From: Blautia sp. | GTDB taxonomy: Bacteria; Bacillota; Clostridia; Lachnospirales; Lachnospiraceae | Reading direction: 5' to 3' | Assembly (NCBI GenBank): GCA_021772055.1 | Contig: JAETNR010000043.1 | Location: 1-39,160, forward strand | DNA: 39,160 nucleotides | Shown here: positions 1-9,013 of the stretch, one piece after another | Layout: each line of letters begins with the position of its first letter | How positions within the stretch are numbered: the first letter of the stretch is position 1 | Notes under the pieces: generated by a model | Database searches by the model: none | What the model was told of the DNA's origin: nothing | The model's input: only the letters and a program-made list of their open reading frames with translations | Position numbers and translations under genes: made by a program

Positions 1-43
1 GTGTTTCACTGTTTAGTTATCAAGGTTTCTGTCTTGCGACAGC
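1..43 (-). other. Putative leader of a stable-RNA (rRNA) operon running off the left edge
   Basis: Read on the minus strand, this short stretch follows three strong promoters and contains CCTTGATAACTAAACAGTG. That resembles the CTTTGAAAACTGAATA-type element known from Firmicute pre-rRNA leaders and 16S-23S spacers. There is no ribosome-binding site or open frame leaving the window here. I infer that a 16S rRNA gene, or another stable RNA gene, begins a short way beyond base 1. A tRNA cluster is the main alternative. The RNA gene itself is not in the window. Confidence 0.5.
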
Positions 44-49
44 TTCATT

Positions 50-78
50 AGATTACCACAGCTTCCAACATTTGTCAA
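50..78 (-). promoter_or_regulatory. Leftward promoter P3 (nearest the edge)
   Basis: On the minus strand there is a perfect -35 TTGACA (73-78), a 17-base spacer and a -10 TAATCT (50-55). It is the most downstream of three promoters with identical spacing that all point off the left edge. Confidence 0.7.
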
Positions 79-163
79 CAACTTTTTTAAGTTTTTTTGA
101 TGTTTTTCATCATCAAACTGACGTTTTCTGTGGTTTCTGTCATTCTGTGTCAACGACTTGATT

Positions 164-192
164 ACTTTATCATAATTTCTGTCATCTGTCAA
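164..192 (-). promoter_or_regulatory. Leftward promoter P2
   Basis: Minus strand: -35 TTGACA (187-192), 17-base spacer, -10 TAAAGT (164-169). Another TTGACA at 148-153 lacks a good -10 at the right distance and is not called. Confidence 0.6.
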
Positions 193-266
193 CACTCTTT
201 TTTATTTTTCTGAAATATTTTAAAATTGTCACATTTTCAGAAGCAATTCTTTCTGACAGCCTAATT

Positions 267-295
267 AGAATACCACTATAAAATCCTTTTGTCAA
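267..295 (-). promoter_or_regulatory. Leftward promoter P1 (most upstream)
   Basis: Minus strand: -35 TTGACA (290-295), 17-base spacer, -10 TATTCT (267-272). Short GACAGAAA-like words recur between the three promoters, suggesting the units arose by duplication. The rest of 296-430 shows no gene. Confidence 0.65.
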
Positions 296-430
296 CAACT
301 TTTTTATTATTTTTATCATTCTATCATTTCTCCCAAGATTCCCTCCCTCATAAGCCAGTATCAGCCGAGGAGTCCCACGGCCGGCTGCTCTCTTTCCTTC
401 GGCGTCCCCCCAAATCAATATATCCAACTC

Positions 431-458
431 TTGCATTTTTATTCCATTATGATACTAT
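431..458 (+). promoter_or_regulatory. Promoter of the MATE exporter gene
   Basis: Plus strand: -35-like TTGCAT (431-436), 16-base spacer, -10 TACTAT (453-458), then about 37 bases to the start codon at 496. It diverges from the leftward promoter array. Confidence 0.5.
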
Positions 459-495
459 AGTAACAGACAATACATTACATAAAGAAAGGGTTATC

Positions 496-1857
496 ATGCA
501 ACATCAAAAAACATTGCTGACCGAAGGGCCAGTCTGGAAAAAAATCACCTTTTTTGCGATTCCCCTCTTCCTGGGGAATCTTTTTCAGCAACTTTACAAC
601 ACCGCGGACTCTCTGATCGTGGGAAACTTTCTTGGAAGCGACGCACTGGCCGCCGTAAGCTCTTCCGGAAGCCTTATTTTTCTATTAGTAGGCTTTTTTA
701 ACGGGATGTCCATAGGCGCCGGAGTGGTAATCGCCCGCTGCTACGGAGCCAGGGATACCAGAAATGTAGAAAAATCCGTGCATACCACTGTCACCTTTGG
801 CATTTTATGCGGCATTCTCCTGACTTTTCTGGGCATTTTTCTTGCCCCGAGACTGCTGGTGTGGATGGGTACTCCGGAAAACGTCCTTCCCAATTCCATC
901 CGCTATTTCCGTATTTATTTTGCGGGCTCTCTCGCATTTGTACTCTACAACATTTTTGTGGGCATCCTCCAGTCTGTTGGAGACAGCAAACGGCCTTTGA
1001 TCTACCTGATCATTTCCTCTGTCACCAATATCCTTCTGGATCTGCTGTTTATCGTGGTATTTAGAAAGGGCGTAGGCGCTGCTGCTTTTGCAACGATCAT
1101 TTCACAGTTCTTAAGTGCTGCTCTCTGCCTCCGCCGGCTGATGAGCGTCCGCGAATCTTACAGAGTATCCCTTAGGAAACTGGGAATTGATATTTTCCTG
1201 CTCAGGCAGATTATCTCCAATGGCCTGCCTGCAGGATTACAAAATTCCATTATCTCCATTGCAAATGTGTTTGTACAGTCCAATATCAATGCATTCGGAC
1301 CGGCCGCCATGGCAGGATGCGGCTCCTATTCCAAAATTGAAGGATTCGGTTTTCTGCCTATTACCTGTTTTGCTATGGCTCTCACCACCTTTATCAGCCA
1401 AAATCTGGGAGCAAGAAAATATGACCGTGTAAAGCGCGGTGCCCGCTTTGGCATTCTCTGCTCAGTCTGCCTTGCGGAACTGGTAGGAATTCTCCTGTAT
1501 TTCCTGATGCCCATGCTGATCAGCTGCTTTAACCGTGAGCCTGAGGTGATTGCCTGCGGCACAACTGCCGCGCGCACAGTCACGCTGTTTTATTTTCTTC
1601 TTGCCTTTTCCCACTGTCTGGCAGGAATCTTCCGCGGAGCCGGAAAGTCCATTATCCCCATGCTGGTCATGATGGTCTGCTGGTGCATCATCCGCGTAAG
1701 CTATATTACCATCGCTGTCAAAATACAGCCCTCGCTGCAGACAGTGTTCCGGGCATACCCCATTACCTGGTCACTTAGCTCCATTGTATTCCTGATCTGC
1801 TATCTCAAAACAGACTGGATGCACAACTTTGGCCAGCGTGCAGGTGCCGGCTCATAA
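496..1857 (+). CDS. MATE family multidrug/metabolite exporter
   Basis: This is a predicted inner-membrane antiporter of 453 residues, which fits the usual 440-460 of MATE proteins. These proteins expel cationic drugs or metabolites using a sodium or proton gradient. The N-terminus (FFAIPLFLGNLFQQLYNTAD, then a SLIVGNFLG stretch) is the standard first MATE helix and loop. About twelve hydrophobic segments follow in two halves, and the second half repeats the pattern around residues 230-300. I start at the ATG at 496 because AAAGAAAGGG lies just before it. The open frame runs upstream to 289, but that extension has no ribosome site and is not MATE-like. Substrate cannot be told from sequence. 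The next gene starts 40 bases downstream on the same strand. Confidence 0.9.
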   Translation: MQHQKTLLTEGPVWKKITFFAIPLFLGNLFQQLYNTADSLIVGNFLGSDALAAVSSSGSLIFLLVGFFNGMSIGAGVVIARCYGARDTRNVEKSVHTTVTFGILCGILLTFLGIFLAPRLLVWMGTPENVLPNSIRYFRIYFAGSLAFVLYNIFVGILQSVGDSKRPLIYLIISSVTNILLDLLFIVVFRKGVGAAAFATIISQFLSAALCLRRLMSVRESYRVSLRKLGIDIFLLRQIISNGLPAGLQNSIISIANVFVQSNINAFGPAAMAGCGSYSKIEGFGFLPITCFAMALTTFISQNLGARKYDRVKRGARFGILCSVCLAELVGILLYFLMPMLISCFNREPEVIACGTTAARTVTLFYFLLAFSHCLAGIFRGAGKSIIPMLVMMVCWCIIRVSYITIAVKIQPSLQTVFRAYPITWSLSSIVFLICYLKTDWMHNFGQRAGAGS

Positions 1858-1897
1858 ATAAAAAACACGTATAATAAATTCATCAGGAGGTTTTACT

Positions 1898-3562
1898 ATG
1901 ATCAGAAAATGGTGGCACGACAAAGTTGCCTATCAGATTTACCCGAAGAGCTTTTACGATTCCAACGGAGACGGCATCGGTGATCTTCCCGGAATCATCA
2001 GCAAATTAGACTACCTGAAAGACCTGGGCATAGACATTATCTGGCTGTCCCCCTGCTACCGTTCCCCTTTGGCGGACCAGGGATATGACATTTCCGATTA
2101 CTACGATATTGACCCCCGCTTCGGCACCATGGAGGATATGGACCGTCTCATCGCAGAAGCCAAAAAAAGAAACATGTACATCCTTATGGACCTGGTGGTA
2201 AACCATTGCTCCGACGAACATGAATGGTTTCAAAAAGCATGTGAGGATCCGGACGGAGAATACGGCAATTTCTTCTATCTCCGTGACAAGAAAGAAGGGG
2301 AACTTCCCACAAACTGGCGCTCCTATTTCGGCGGACCTGTTTGGGAGGATCTGCCCGGTACAAACAAGCAGTATCTCCATGTTTTCCACAAAAAACAGCC
2401 CGACCTCAACTGGGAAAATCCAAGACTCCGGGAAGAAGTCTACAAAAACATCAACTGGTGGCTGGACAAGGGTCTGGCCGGTTTCCGCATTGATGCCATC
2501 ATCAATATCAAAAAAGCCCTTCCTTTCAAAAACTACGCCCCTGATAGGGAAGACGGCCTTACCAGCATGCACAACATGCTGGCGGAAGCAAAAGGCATTG
2601 GGGAATTTTTAGGCGAAATGCGCGCCCGCACTTTCCAAAAATACGATGCATTCTCCGTAGGAGAAGTATTTAACGAAAAAGAAGACGAAATCCCGGATTT
2701 TATCGGTGATAACGGTTATTTTTCCAGTATGTTCGATTTTAACGAAACCGTCTTCGGAAGCAGCCAGAACGGATGGTATGACGCTAAGCCTATCACGCCC
2801 GACGACTATAAACGCTGCTGCTTTGAAACGCAGCAAAAAATCGGCAGCACAGGCTTTGTCTCCAATATCATCGAAAACCACGATGAACCCCGGGGAGTCA
2901 GCCGCTACATTCCCCAAGGAGACTGTTGCCCGGAAAGCAAGAAAATGCTGGCAGCCTTAAACTTCATGCTCCGCGGCCTCCCCTTCATCTATCAGGGCCA
3001 GGAACTGGGCATGGAGAACGTTCCCTTCCAGTCCATAGAAGAGATAGACGACATCTCCACCAAAGACGAATATCAGGTAGCCCTTGATGCAGGCTGCACC
3101 CCCGAGGAAGCTCTGGCTGCCGTAAGCCGACTCAGCCGTGACAACGCCAGAACCCCCATGCAGTGGAGTGCAGAAGAAAATGCAGGCTTCACCACCGGTA
3201 CCCCCTGGCTGAAACCTAATCCAAACTATACCGCCATCAACGCAGCCAGCCAGGAAACAGACCCCGATTCCGTAAGAAGCTTCTACAAAAAGCTCATCGC
3301 CCTGCGCAAAAATCCAGAATACAAAGAAACCATCGTATACGGCACCCTGGAGCCCGTATGGGAAGACCGCCACAACCTCATGGCCTACTACCGCAAAGGA
3401 GACAAAACCCTCCTGGTTGTGGGCAATTATCAGAGAGCTTCCCAGACAATCACTCTGGATGTTCCTTATAAAAAGATCCTTCTTAATAATTATAAGGATG
3501 CCCCCAAGAGCAGCCAGGCCATAGAACTTCAGGGCTATCAAGTCCTGATTCTGGAAATGTGA
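1898..3562 (+). CDS. GH13 alpha-glucosidase / oligo-1,6-glucosidase (GH13_31-like)
   Basis: This cytoplasmic 554-residue enzyme should release glucose from the non-reducing end of short alpha-glucans or isomalto-oligosaccharides. The order is the usual one: a (beta/alpha)8 barrel with a calcium-loop-like DSNGDGIGDL (21-30), region I DLVVNH (98-103), region II GFRIDA with nucleophile D199, region III SVGEV with acid/base E256, and region IV ENHDEP with D329, then a small beta domain. There is no signal peptide. The residue after the nucleophile is Ala; yeast isomaltase (Val) and maltase (Thr) differ there, so linkage preference is left open. AGGAGG at 1885-1890 supports the ATG at 1898. A TATAAT at 1870-1875 could be an internal promoter but lacks a clear -35, so cotranscription with the MATE gene is likely. 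Confidence 0.92.
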   Translation: MIRKWWHDKVAYQIYPKSFYDSNGDGIGDLPGIISKLDYLKDLGIDIIWLSPCYRSPLADQGYDISDYYDIDPRFGTMEDMDRLIAEAKKRNMYILMDLVVNHCSDEHEWFQKACEDPDGEYGNFFYLRDKKEGELPTNWRSYFGGPVWEDLPGTNKQYLHVFHKKQPDLNWENPRLREEVYKNINWWLDKGLAGFRIDAIINIKKALPFKNYAPDREDGLTSMHNMLAEAKGIGEFLGEMRARTFQKYDAFSVGEVFNEKEDEIPDFIGDNGYFSSMFDFNETVFGSSQNGWYDAKPITPDDYKRCCFETQQKIGSTGFVSNIIENHDEPRGVSRYIPQGDCCPESKKMLAALNFMLRGLPFIYQGQELGMENVPFQSIEEIDDISTKDEYQVALDAGCTPEEALAAVSRLSRDNARTPMQWSAEENAGFTTGTPWLKPNPNYTAINAASQETDPDSVRSFYKKLIALRKNPEYKETIVYGTLEPVWEDRHNLMAYYRKGDKTLLVVGNYQRASQTITLDVPYKKILLNNYKDAPKSSQAIELQGYQVLILEM

Positions 3563-3592
3563 AAAAGGATCCTGCCAAGCAGGATCCTTTTT
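3562..3592. terminator. Bidirectional Rho-independent terminator
   Basis: A perfect 14-bp stem (3562-3575 with 3579-3592) with a three-base loop, flanked by A5 on one side and T5 on the other. It sits between the convergent GH13 and GH78 genes and can stop transcription from both sides. Confidence 0.9.
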
Positions 3593-3631
3593 CATGTAAC
3601 AGATTATCTCCTCGTTTGCGTAATTTTATAT

Positions 3632-5827
3632 TTATTTCAGCATAGTTATCTCCGTTCCTGATTTTAAAAGATACTCTTTTCCATCCAGAAGCAGCACCGC
3701 CTCCGTCTTTTCCGGCACAGAGATTCTGATACGCTCTTTATCGTAGTTCACAGAAATTACTCCGGATGCCGTAGTAATGTATCCTTTTGCTTCTGTGATG
3801 GTTGTCATGCATTTAGGTTCAATCACCACTTTCTCATATCGCACTGAATCCGCTTTCTGTCGAATTCCCAGAATATACTCAAACAGATATCTGCTCACAG
3901 CCCCAAACATTGGATGACACTGAGAGCGATGTCCTGTCCAGTATTCCGGTATGGTAGTTGCCCCCAACATCATGCGTGAATAAAAAGTATCCGGTTTTTC
4001 CGAAGTCAGAAGAGCAATGGCAAGATCATTTTCATCCCGTTCAAATAAAATCCTTGTAAGAACATCCGTGGCAAAAATGCCAGTATCATATTTCCCGATT
4101 TTCTCATAATGCGCAAGCATATTTTTGAATGTTCTCTCATCTCCAATGCCTAAATCCACAGCAAAGGAATTACTTCCCTGCTGATTTTCCGCAAAATCTC
4201 CCGTTTCCGGATCAAAAAATGTATCCTCAAGAGCCTTCTTTTTCCGCCGGATTTTCTGTCTCAGTTCTTCATCTGCTTCATTTTTTCCAATAATAGTTCC
4301 AATTTCCAGAACGATTTCCATGGACTTAATATAAAAGTATGTATTTACCAGAGGTGCCGGAATGTAAATGGCATCCATATTGTTTACAAATCCCATTGTT
4401 GGAACACACCAGTCTCCCAGGCACCATTCCCCTTTCCGATCAGATACAACCAGATCGCCTTCACTGTGATTTTCCAGATAATCAAACCAATGAAGCATCT
4501 GGGGATATAACTCTTTGAGAATCTCTGTATCCCCATAGTTTTTATAGTAGATATAAGGAACCATCACAATTGCGCAGCCCCAGCCTCCGGGTCCGCCTCC
4601 GGAAGGAATATAGGGTGCGGTATACTGCATATGACCTGTGATAGAATCCTGACAGTCTGCAATATCTCCAATCCATTTTCTGTAAAACTTCCGGGCGTCT
4701 AACTGCATCATGGCCGCCGAACAGGTCAACTGTCCATCACCGGTGTAGCCTCTGCGTTCCACATGGGGACAATCTGAAGGAATTCCGCAGTGCATGTTAT
4801 CCAGTTGTGTCCTTATATAGGCTTCCCGAATCCAGTTTAATGTCTTGCTGTTAGAAGAAAAATCAGAATTCACCGCCACATCACTGTGGATCACCGCGCA
4901 GTCCACTACCTGGGCATTTCCGGTCACCTCAAAATAGCGGAACCCAAACCAGGTAAACCTGCAATGCATTTCTCTCCTTGTCCCATCCGTAATGAAAATC
5001 GTTTTCTGTTTATAGACGTTTGCCTTTGCAAGACGCCCCTTTTTATTCAGCAATTCCCCATACATAACTGTAATCTCTGTTCCTGCCGGGGCCTCAGATA
5101 CCAGCACCGGATAACCGGTAATCAATTCACCTGCATCATAAATACAGACATCGCCTTTTTTTTCAATGAGTTTTGGAGAGATATGGCGAATCACCTTATC
5201 TGCCGGACAATCCTGTTCATACAGCACCGTATCCGGGGCCTGTTCCACCGTCACCATTTCCCAGTCACTATCATCATATTCCGGAAGCATCCATTCCTCA
5301 TCGAAATCTGCATAATCATGGAATTCCCCCTGGAAAAGATTTGCTTTTTTTACATAGCTCTGCTTCCATTTATGATCTTCACCAGAACCCAGCCAATACT
5401 CTTCTCCATTTTCGTCCAAATAGGAAACTGCGTAGCATAGTTTAATATTCCCATATTGATAGCATTCATTGGGAATCTCATACCATCCGGGGCCCATTAC
5501 AAAGCACAGGGTATTTATCCCTTCTTTCAAATAAGAAGTAATATCATAAATGGGGCAGTAAAGGCGATGACGCATTTTCTCATCATAGGGAACACCTCTG
5601 TACAGCACATCCGGCCGTTCATGAAAATCTGTGTTTAACGGCAAAAACAAATCGTCACTGACCTTTTTTCCATTAATATAAACCTCATAAAAACCAAGTC
5701 CCGCAATCACGATTTGGGCGCTTTTTACTTTCGGAAGCTCGACAACCTTACGAATCATAGGGGTACAGCAGCTTCCTCCCGTAGAAATCCATTTCGCCTC
5801 ATACAAATTAACAGGCTTATTGCTCAT
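3632..5827 (-). CDS. GH78 alpha-L-rhamnosidase
   Basis: The enzyme hydrolyses terminal alpha-L-rhamnose from plant glycosides or rhamnose-containing polysaccharide fragments. Its 731 residues begin with beta domains carrying the LGFYEVYINGKKV motif (44-56), which is typical of the rhamnosidase N-terminal domain. The (alpha/alpha)6 catalytic domain follows. SDCPHVERRGYTGDGQ (351-366) holds the proposed general acid E357, and IPEYWTGHRSQCHP (626-639) holds the proposed base E628. A C-terminal beta domain ends the protein. There is no signal peptide, so it should act in the cytoplasm on imported substrate. It is the last gene of the transporter operon, 23 bases after the second permease, with AAGGAGA before the ATG. 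Family assignment is firm; the natural substrate is inferred only from context. Confidence 0.93.
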   Translation of the reverse strand: MSNKPVNLYEAKWISTGGSCCTPMIRKVVELPKVKSAQIVIAGLGFYEVYINGKKVSDDLFLPLNTDFHERPDVLYRGVPYDEKMRHRLYCPIYDITSYLKEGINTLCFVMGPGWYEIPNECYQYGNIKLCYAVSYLDENGEEYWLGSGEDHKWKQSYVKKANLFQGEFHDYADFDEEWMLPEYDDSDWEMVTVEQAPDTVLYEQDCPADKVIRHISPKLIEKKGDVCIYDAGELITGYPVLVSEAPAGTEITVMYGELLNKKGRLAKANVYKQKTIFITDGTRREMHCRFTWFGFRYFEVTGNAQVVDCAVIHSDVAVNSDFSSNSKTLNWIREAYIRTQLDNMHCGIPSDCPHVERRGYTGDGQLTCSAAMMQLDARKFYRKWIGDIADCQDSITGHMQYTAPYIPSGGGPGGWGCAIVMVPYIYYKNYGDTEILKELYPQMLHWFDYLENHSEGDLVVSDRKGEWCLGDWCVPTMGFVNNMDAIYIPAPLVNTYFYIKSMEIVLEIGTIIGKNEADEELRQKIRRKKKALEDTFFDPETGDFAENQQGSNSFAVDLGIGDERTFKNMLAHYEKIGKYDTGIFATDVLTRILFERDENDLAIALLTSEKPDTFYSRMMLGATTIPEYWTGHRSQCHPMFGAVSRYLFEYILGIRQKADSVRYEKVVIEPKCMTTITEAKGYITTASGVISVNYDKERIRISVPEKTEAVLLLDGKEYLLKSGTEITMLK

Positions 5828-5850
5828 ATACTTTCTCCTTCTCTCACATT

Positions 5851-6726
5851 TTATCCTTTCACCGCACCGCTGGTCATACCTTCCATAATCTGTGAAGAAA
5901 ACGCAAAATAAATAATAATAATCGGCAGCAGGCAGATTATGACTGCTGCCATCGTTTCACTCATATATCTGGTAAACTGTCCAATATAACGGTAAATTCC
6001 AAGGGTCAGCGTATTTGTTTTTTTATCTCCCAGAAGGATCATCGGCATATAAAAATCATTCCAACAGCCTATCGCCTTTATCAGTGCCATTGTTACGATC
6101 ACCGGTTTCGCAATGGGAAAAATAATCCGAAAAAAGGCTTTTACATCATGACAGCCATCCATCCTTGCAGACTCCTCCAGAGCTCTTGGAATTGTCTTGA
6201 AAAACTTTTCGAATACCATACAGGACATAGAAATTCCGGCAATGTAGCATAGAAGGACACCCACAAGATTGTTCAAAAGCCCCATATACTTCAGCAGCAA
6301 AAACAGAGGCAGAATCGTCACCTGAATTGGAACCATCATTCCCAGAAGCAGGTAGCTGTACAGAAAACTTTTTCCCTTAAACTCATAACGTGCAATTCCA
6401 TATGCCATCATTGCAGCCAAAAGGATACACCCCGCAGTGCCGCCCACTGTCAGAATGGCGCTGTTAAAAAAATAACGAAGAAAATCATTTTCAAAAAGAA
6501 CTGTCTTATATGCATCCAGAGTAAATGTTTTCGGAATAGCAATAAAGCTTTTCAGCAGATCACTTCTTGTTTTTGCCGAATCCAGTAAAGTAATGAATAC
6601 AACAAAAATCGTAATACTGGTATACAGAACCAAAAGGAAGGTAACTATCCATCGTAAAAGCCTGCCCTTTGCAGAAAAAACTTCTTTTCCGCCCCGTTCA
6701 TCGCTGACTTTCTTTTTCTCTTTCAT
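5851..6726 (-). CDS. ABC sugar transporter permease, MalG/YesQ type
   Basis: One of the two membrane halves of a carbohydrate uptake ABC transporter (CUT1 family), 291 residues with six predicted membrane segments. The EAA loop that docks the ATPase is visible near residue 195 (EESARMDGCHDVKAFFRIIF). The C-terminus ends MEGMTSGAVKG, as is usual for MalG-like proteins. No ATPase gene lies in this locus. As in many Firmicute CUT1 systems, a shared MsmX-type ATPase encoded elsewhere probably energises it. AGGAGG precedes the ATG, and the gene follows the first permease by 17 bases, so the two are cotranscribed and should form a heterodimer. Confidence 0.93.
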   Translation of the reverse strand: MKEKKKVSDERGGKEVFSAKGRLLRWIVTFLLVLYTSITIFVVFITLLDSAKTRSDLLKSFIAIPKTFTLDAYKTVLFENDFLRYFFNSAILTVGGTAGCILLAAMMAYGIARYEFKGKSFLYSYLLLGMMVPIQVTILPLFLLLKYMGLLNNLVGVLLCYIAGISMSCMVFEKFFKTIPRALEESARMDGCHDVKAFFRIIFPIAKPVIVTMALIKAIGCWNDFYMPMILLGDKKTNTLTLGIYRYIGQFTRYMSETMAAVIICLLPIIIIYFAFSSQIMEGMTSGAVKG

Positions 6727-6743
6727 CTTAATCTATCCTCCTT

Positions 6744-7640
6744 TTAATTCTCGTACTCAAATTTTGCAAGCACTTTATTCTGAATGAACGTGACAACCAG
6801 CATAAAGCCAAACATCACCACGCTGATCGCCGAGCCAAAGCCAAGGTTCGTTTTTGCATTCAATCCGCTTCCAAAGGTATATCGGTAGAATACCATGCTG
6901 GCAAAATCAATACTTCCCTTAACGCCCCCATTGGAACCACCCAGAATATAGGGCAGTTCAAAAATACTCAAAGCCCAAATCGTACTCATCATGATCATAG
7001 AAGCACAGGAAGGCAGTGACAGCGGCAGCAGGATCTTTGTAAAACGCTGCCATTCTGTACAGCCATCCACACGGCAGGCTTCCATAACCTCCTGCGGAAT
7101 ATCCATAAAATTAGCATAAAAGATCATAATTCCGGAACCGGCGCCCTGCCACATGATTAAAAATACAAGCAGCTTAAATGCAATATCCGGATCGCCAAAC
7201 CACGCCTGCTGTGAAAGGCCTAAACTCTTGAAGATCGTGTTCAAAAGACCAATATTAGGATTAAAGAGCAAAGTGGCAAAAAAGCCAATAATTACAGAAC
7301 TAATTACATAGGGAAGGAAAACCATAAATTTGAGATATTTATATGCCGGTATTTTGATAAAAAAGAAATACGCCAGAAGATACTGGAAGGGTGTAATGAT
7401 AAACCATACACAAAGCAAATACTTTAAATTATTCTTCAGCGCATTAAAAAATGCAGGGGTAAAACGTTCATCATTAAAGATTCTTATAAAATTGTCCACT
7501 CCTACAAAATCATATCCCCCCATTCCTGTATAGTTTGTAAATGCCAAATAAATTACATATATAATCGGAATAACTGCAAAAATTGTATAAAAAATAAATC
7601 CCGGGGTAATAAAAAATAAATAATTCCTGTTTTTTTTCAT
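6744..7640 (-). CDS. ABC sugar transporter permease, MalF/YesP type
   Basis: The partner permease, 298 residues with six predicted membrane segments and an EAA loop near residue 190 (EVMEACRVDGCTEWQRF). With the downstream permease it forms the channel that receives sugar from the binding protein encoded just upstream. I start at the ATG at 7640 because AAGGAGG lies at 7649-7655, eight bases before it. An in-frame TTG at 7664 would place the ribosome site inside the gene and is rejected. The gap to the binding-protein gene carries a strong hairpin that may lower permease expression. Confidence 0.93.
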   Translation of the reverse strand: MKKNRNYLFFITPGFIFYTIFAVIPIIYVIYLAFTNYTGMGGYDFVGVDNFIRIFNDERFTPAFFNALKNNLKYLLCVWFIITPFQYLLAYFFFIKIPAYKYLKFMVFLPYVISSVIIGFFATLLFNPNIGLLNTIFKSLGLSQQAWFGDPDIAFKLLVFLIMWQGAGSGIMIFYANFMDIPQEVMEACRVDGCTEWQRFTKILLPLSLPSCASMIMMSTIWALSIFELPYILGGSNGGVKGSIDFASMVFYRYTFGSGLNAKTNLGFGSAISVVMFGFMLVVTFIQNKVLAKFEYEN

Positions 7641-7662
7641 AAAAGCGTCCTCCTTCTTTCTC

Positions 7663-7690
7663 AAAAATGCAGGCTCGTAAGAGCCTGCAT
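7663..7690 (-). terminator. Intra-operon hairpin / attenuating terminator
   Basis: On the minus strand a perfect 10-bp stem (7667-7676 with 7681-7690) with a four-base loop is followed by TTTTT. It lies between the binding-protein gene and the permeases. Such partial terminators commonly keep binding protein in excess over membrane subunits, or stabilise the upstream mRNA end. Confidence 0.7.
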
Positions 7691-7725
7691 CCTCTGTCTT
7701 TCCTCATCAATTAAAGGAGTATCTC

Positions 7726-8970
7726 TCATTCCATCATTTTTGCAATATCTGACATCATATCATCAACCGCAAGCTCACCACTGAATACCTTCAAAATATC
7801 TTCTGACCAAACAGTATTTACCTCATCACCGCTGGTTGTATAAGTTGTTACTACATTCTGCCAGCTTCTGTAAATATTGCCGCCGCCGCTTAAGGAAATT
7901 TCCTGAGCTACCGGATGGGCGGACTCGATCTCCGTGGAAGCAGAAACGCCTCCAATAGTCTGTACCCATAAGGTCTGTCCCTCTTTGCTTGCGCAGTAAT
8001 CAGCAAATGCAGTCGCTGCATCCATATTTGCAGTATTTGCATTGACCGAGAATCCATTTGCTGCAGTGCCAACCAACCCAGCCGTTCCATCCTCTGCCGG
8101 AATAGCAAATGCGCCATAATTCAGATCCGGGTTGTTCTGATCAATAGAAGTGATATTCCAGGTCCCGCCGATCATCATAGCCGCATTTCCGGTGGTAAAA
8201 CTAAGAAGCTGATCATCGCTGCTGGTTACCCCAAGCCAGTTATCTCCAAAGTAGCCCGCATCTGCCCATTCCACCAATTTCTCCAGTGAGCCTTTTGCAC
8301 CTTCTCCATCTACTTTGCTGGTGTAATCATCCAGACCTCTGGTATACTCTGCATCAAACGCAGACATTACAGGTTCCCAAATGAACAGCAGATTCCAGTC
8401 ACTATAGGATTGTGAGATGGGAATAATATCTGTATTCTCTTTAATATTGGCAAGCAATGCTTCAAATTCACTAAATGTAGAAGGCACTTCCCACCCGTTT
8501 TCTTCAAACAGATCTTTATTATAGAAGCATGCCCGTGTATCCATAGTCAGCCACGGAACGGACCACTGCTTATCATCTACCGTAGCAAGTTTCATCGCAT
8601 CCTCTGTCATTACACTAAAATCCACCACATCCGTCAGATCGGCGATCATATTATTTGCCACATACCCGGGCATGATATCTGTTGCAGAACCGTTTGTCCA
8701 AAACAAGTCAGGACCTTCTCCTGACTGTAAGGCAGTCGCCAAAACCTGCTGATAATCGCTTCCTTTAATTTCATACTCTACTTCCACATTAGGATATTTT
8801 GCGGAAAATCCCTCGATCACTGCTTTCAGGGCTTCCTCAAAACCATAATCATGTTCCCATACAACAATGGAACCGGCTATATCCTCATTTGTCTCCGAAG
8901 CCAGTACCGGTGTGGCACTGAATGCCATTGCGCCTGCACATGTTAATGCGATAATCTTCTTACTCTTCAT
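7726..8970 (-). CDS. Extracellular sugar-binding protein of the ABC transporter
   Basis: This is a 414-residue family 1 solute-binding protein that captures an oligosaccharide or glycoside outside the membrane and hands it to the two permeases. After a signal peptide (MKSKKIIALTCAGAMAFSA, likely cut after VLA near residue 24) the mature part shows the usual VVWEHDYG start, a YPNVEVEYE strand, the GEGPDLFW segment and the GNAAMMIGGTW segment. The start at 8970 is supported by AAGGAGG at 8979-8985; the longer frame to 9051 is not. There is no clean lipobox: the only early Cys is in ALTC, which lacks the small residue normally found before it. That is unusual for a Gram-positive binding protein. 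Confidence 0.92.
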   Translation of the reverse strand: MKSKKIIALTCAGAMAFSATPVLASETNEDIAGSIVVWEHDYGFEEALKAVIEGFSAKYPNVEVEYEIKGSDYQQVLATALQSGEGPDLFWTNGSATDIMPGYVANNMIADLTDVVDFSVMTEDAMKLATVDDKQWSVPWLTMDTRACFYNKDLFEENGWEVPSTFSEFEALLANIKENTDIIPISQSYSDWNLLFIWEPVMSAFDAEYTRGLDDYTSKVDGEGAKGSLEKLVEWADAGYFGDNWLGVTSSDDQLLSFTTGNAAMMIGGTWNITSIDQNNPDLNYGAFAIPAEDGTAGLVGTAANGFSVNANTANMDAATAFADYCASKEGQTLWVQTIGGVSASTEIESAHPVAQEISLSGGGNIYRSWQNVVTTYTTSGDEVNTVWSEDILKVFSGELAVDDMMSDIAKMME

Positions 8971-9013
8971 TTTTACATCCTCCTTATACTTTTTACTTCC
9001 AATTGATGTCTTT

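Noticed and set aside
148..153. A fourth TTGACA in the left promoter array
   Set aside because: The hexamer 17 bases downstream (CAGAAA) is not a usable -10.
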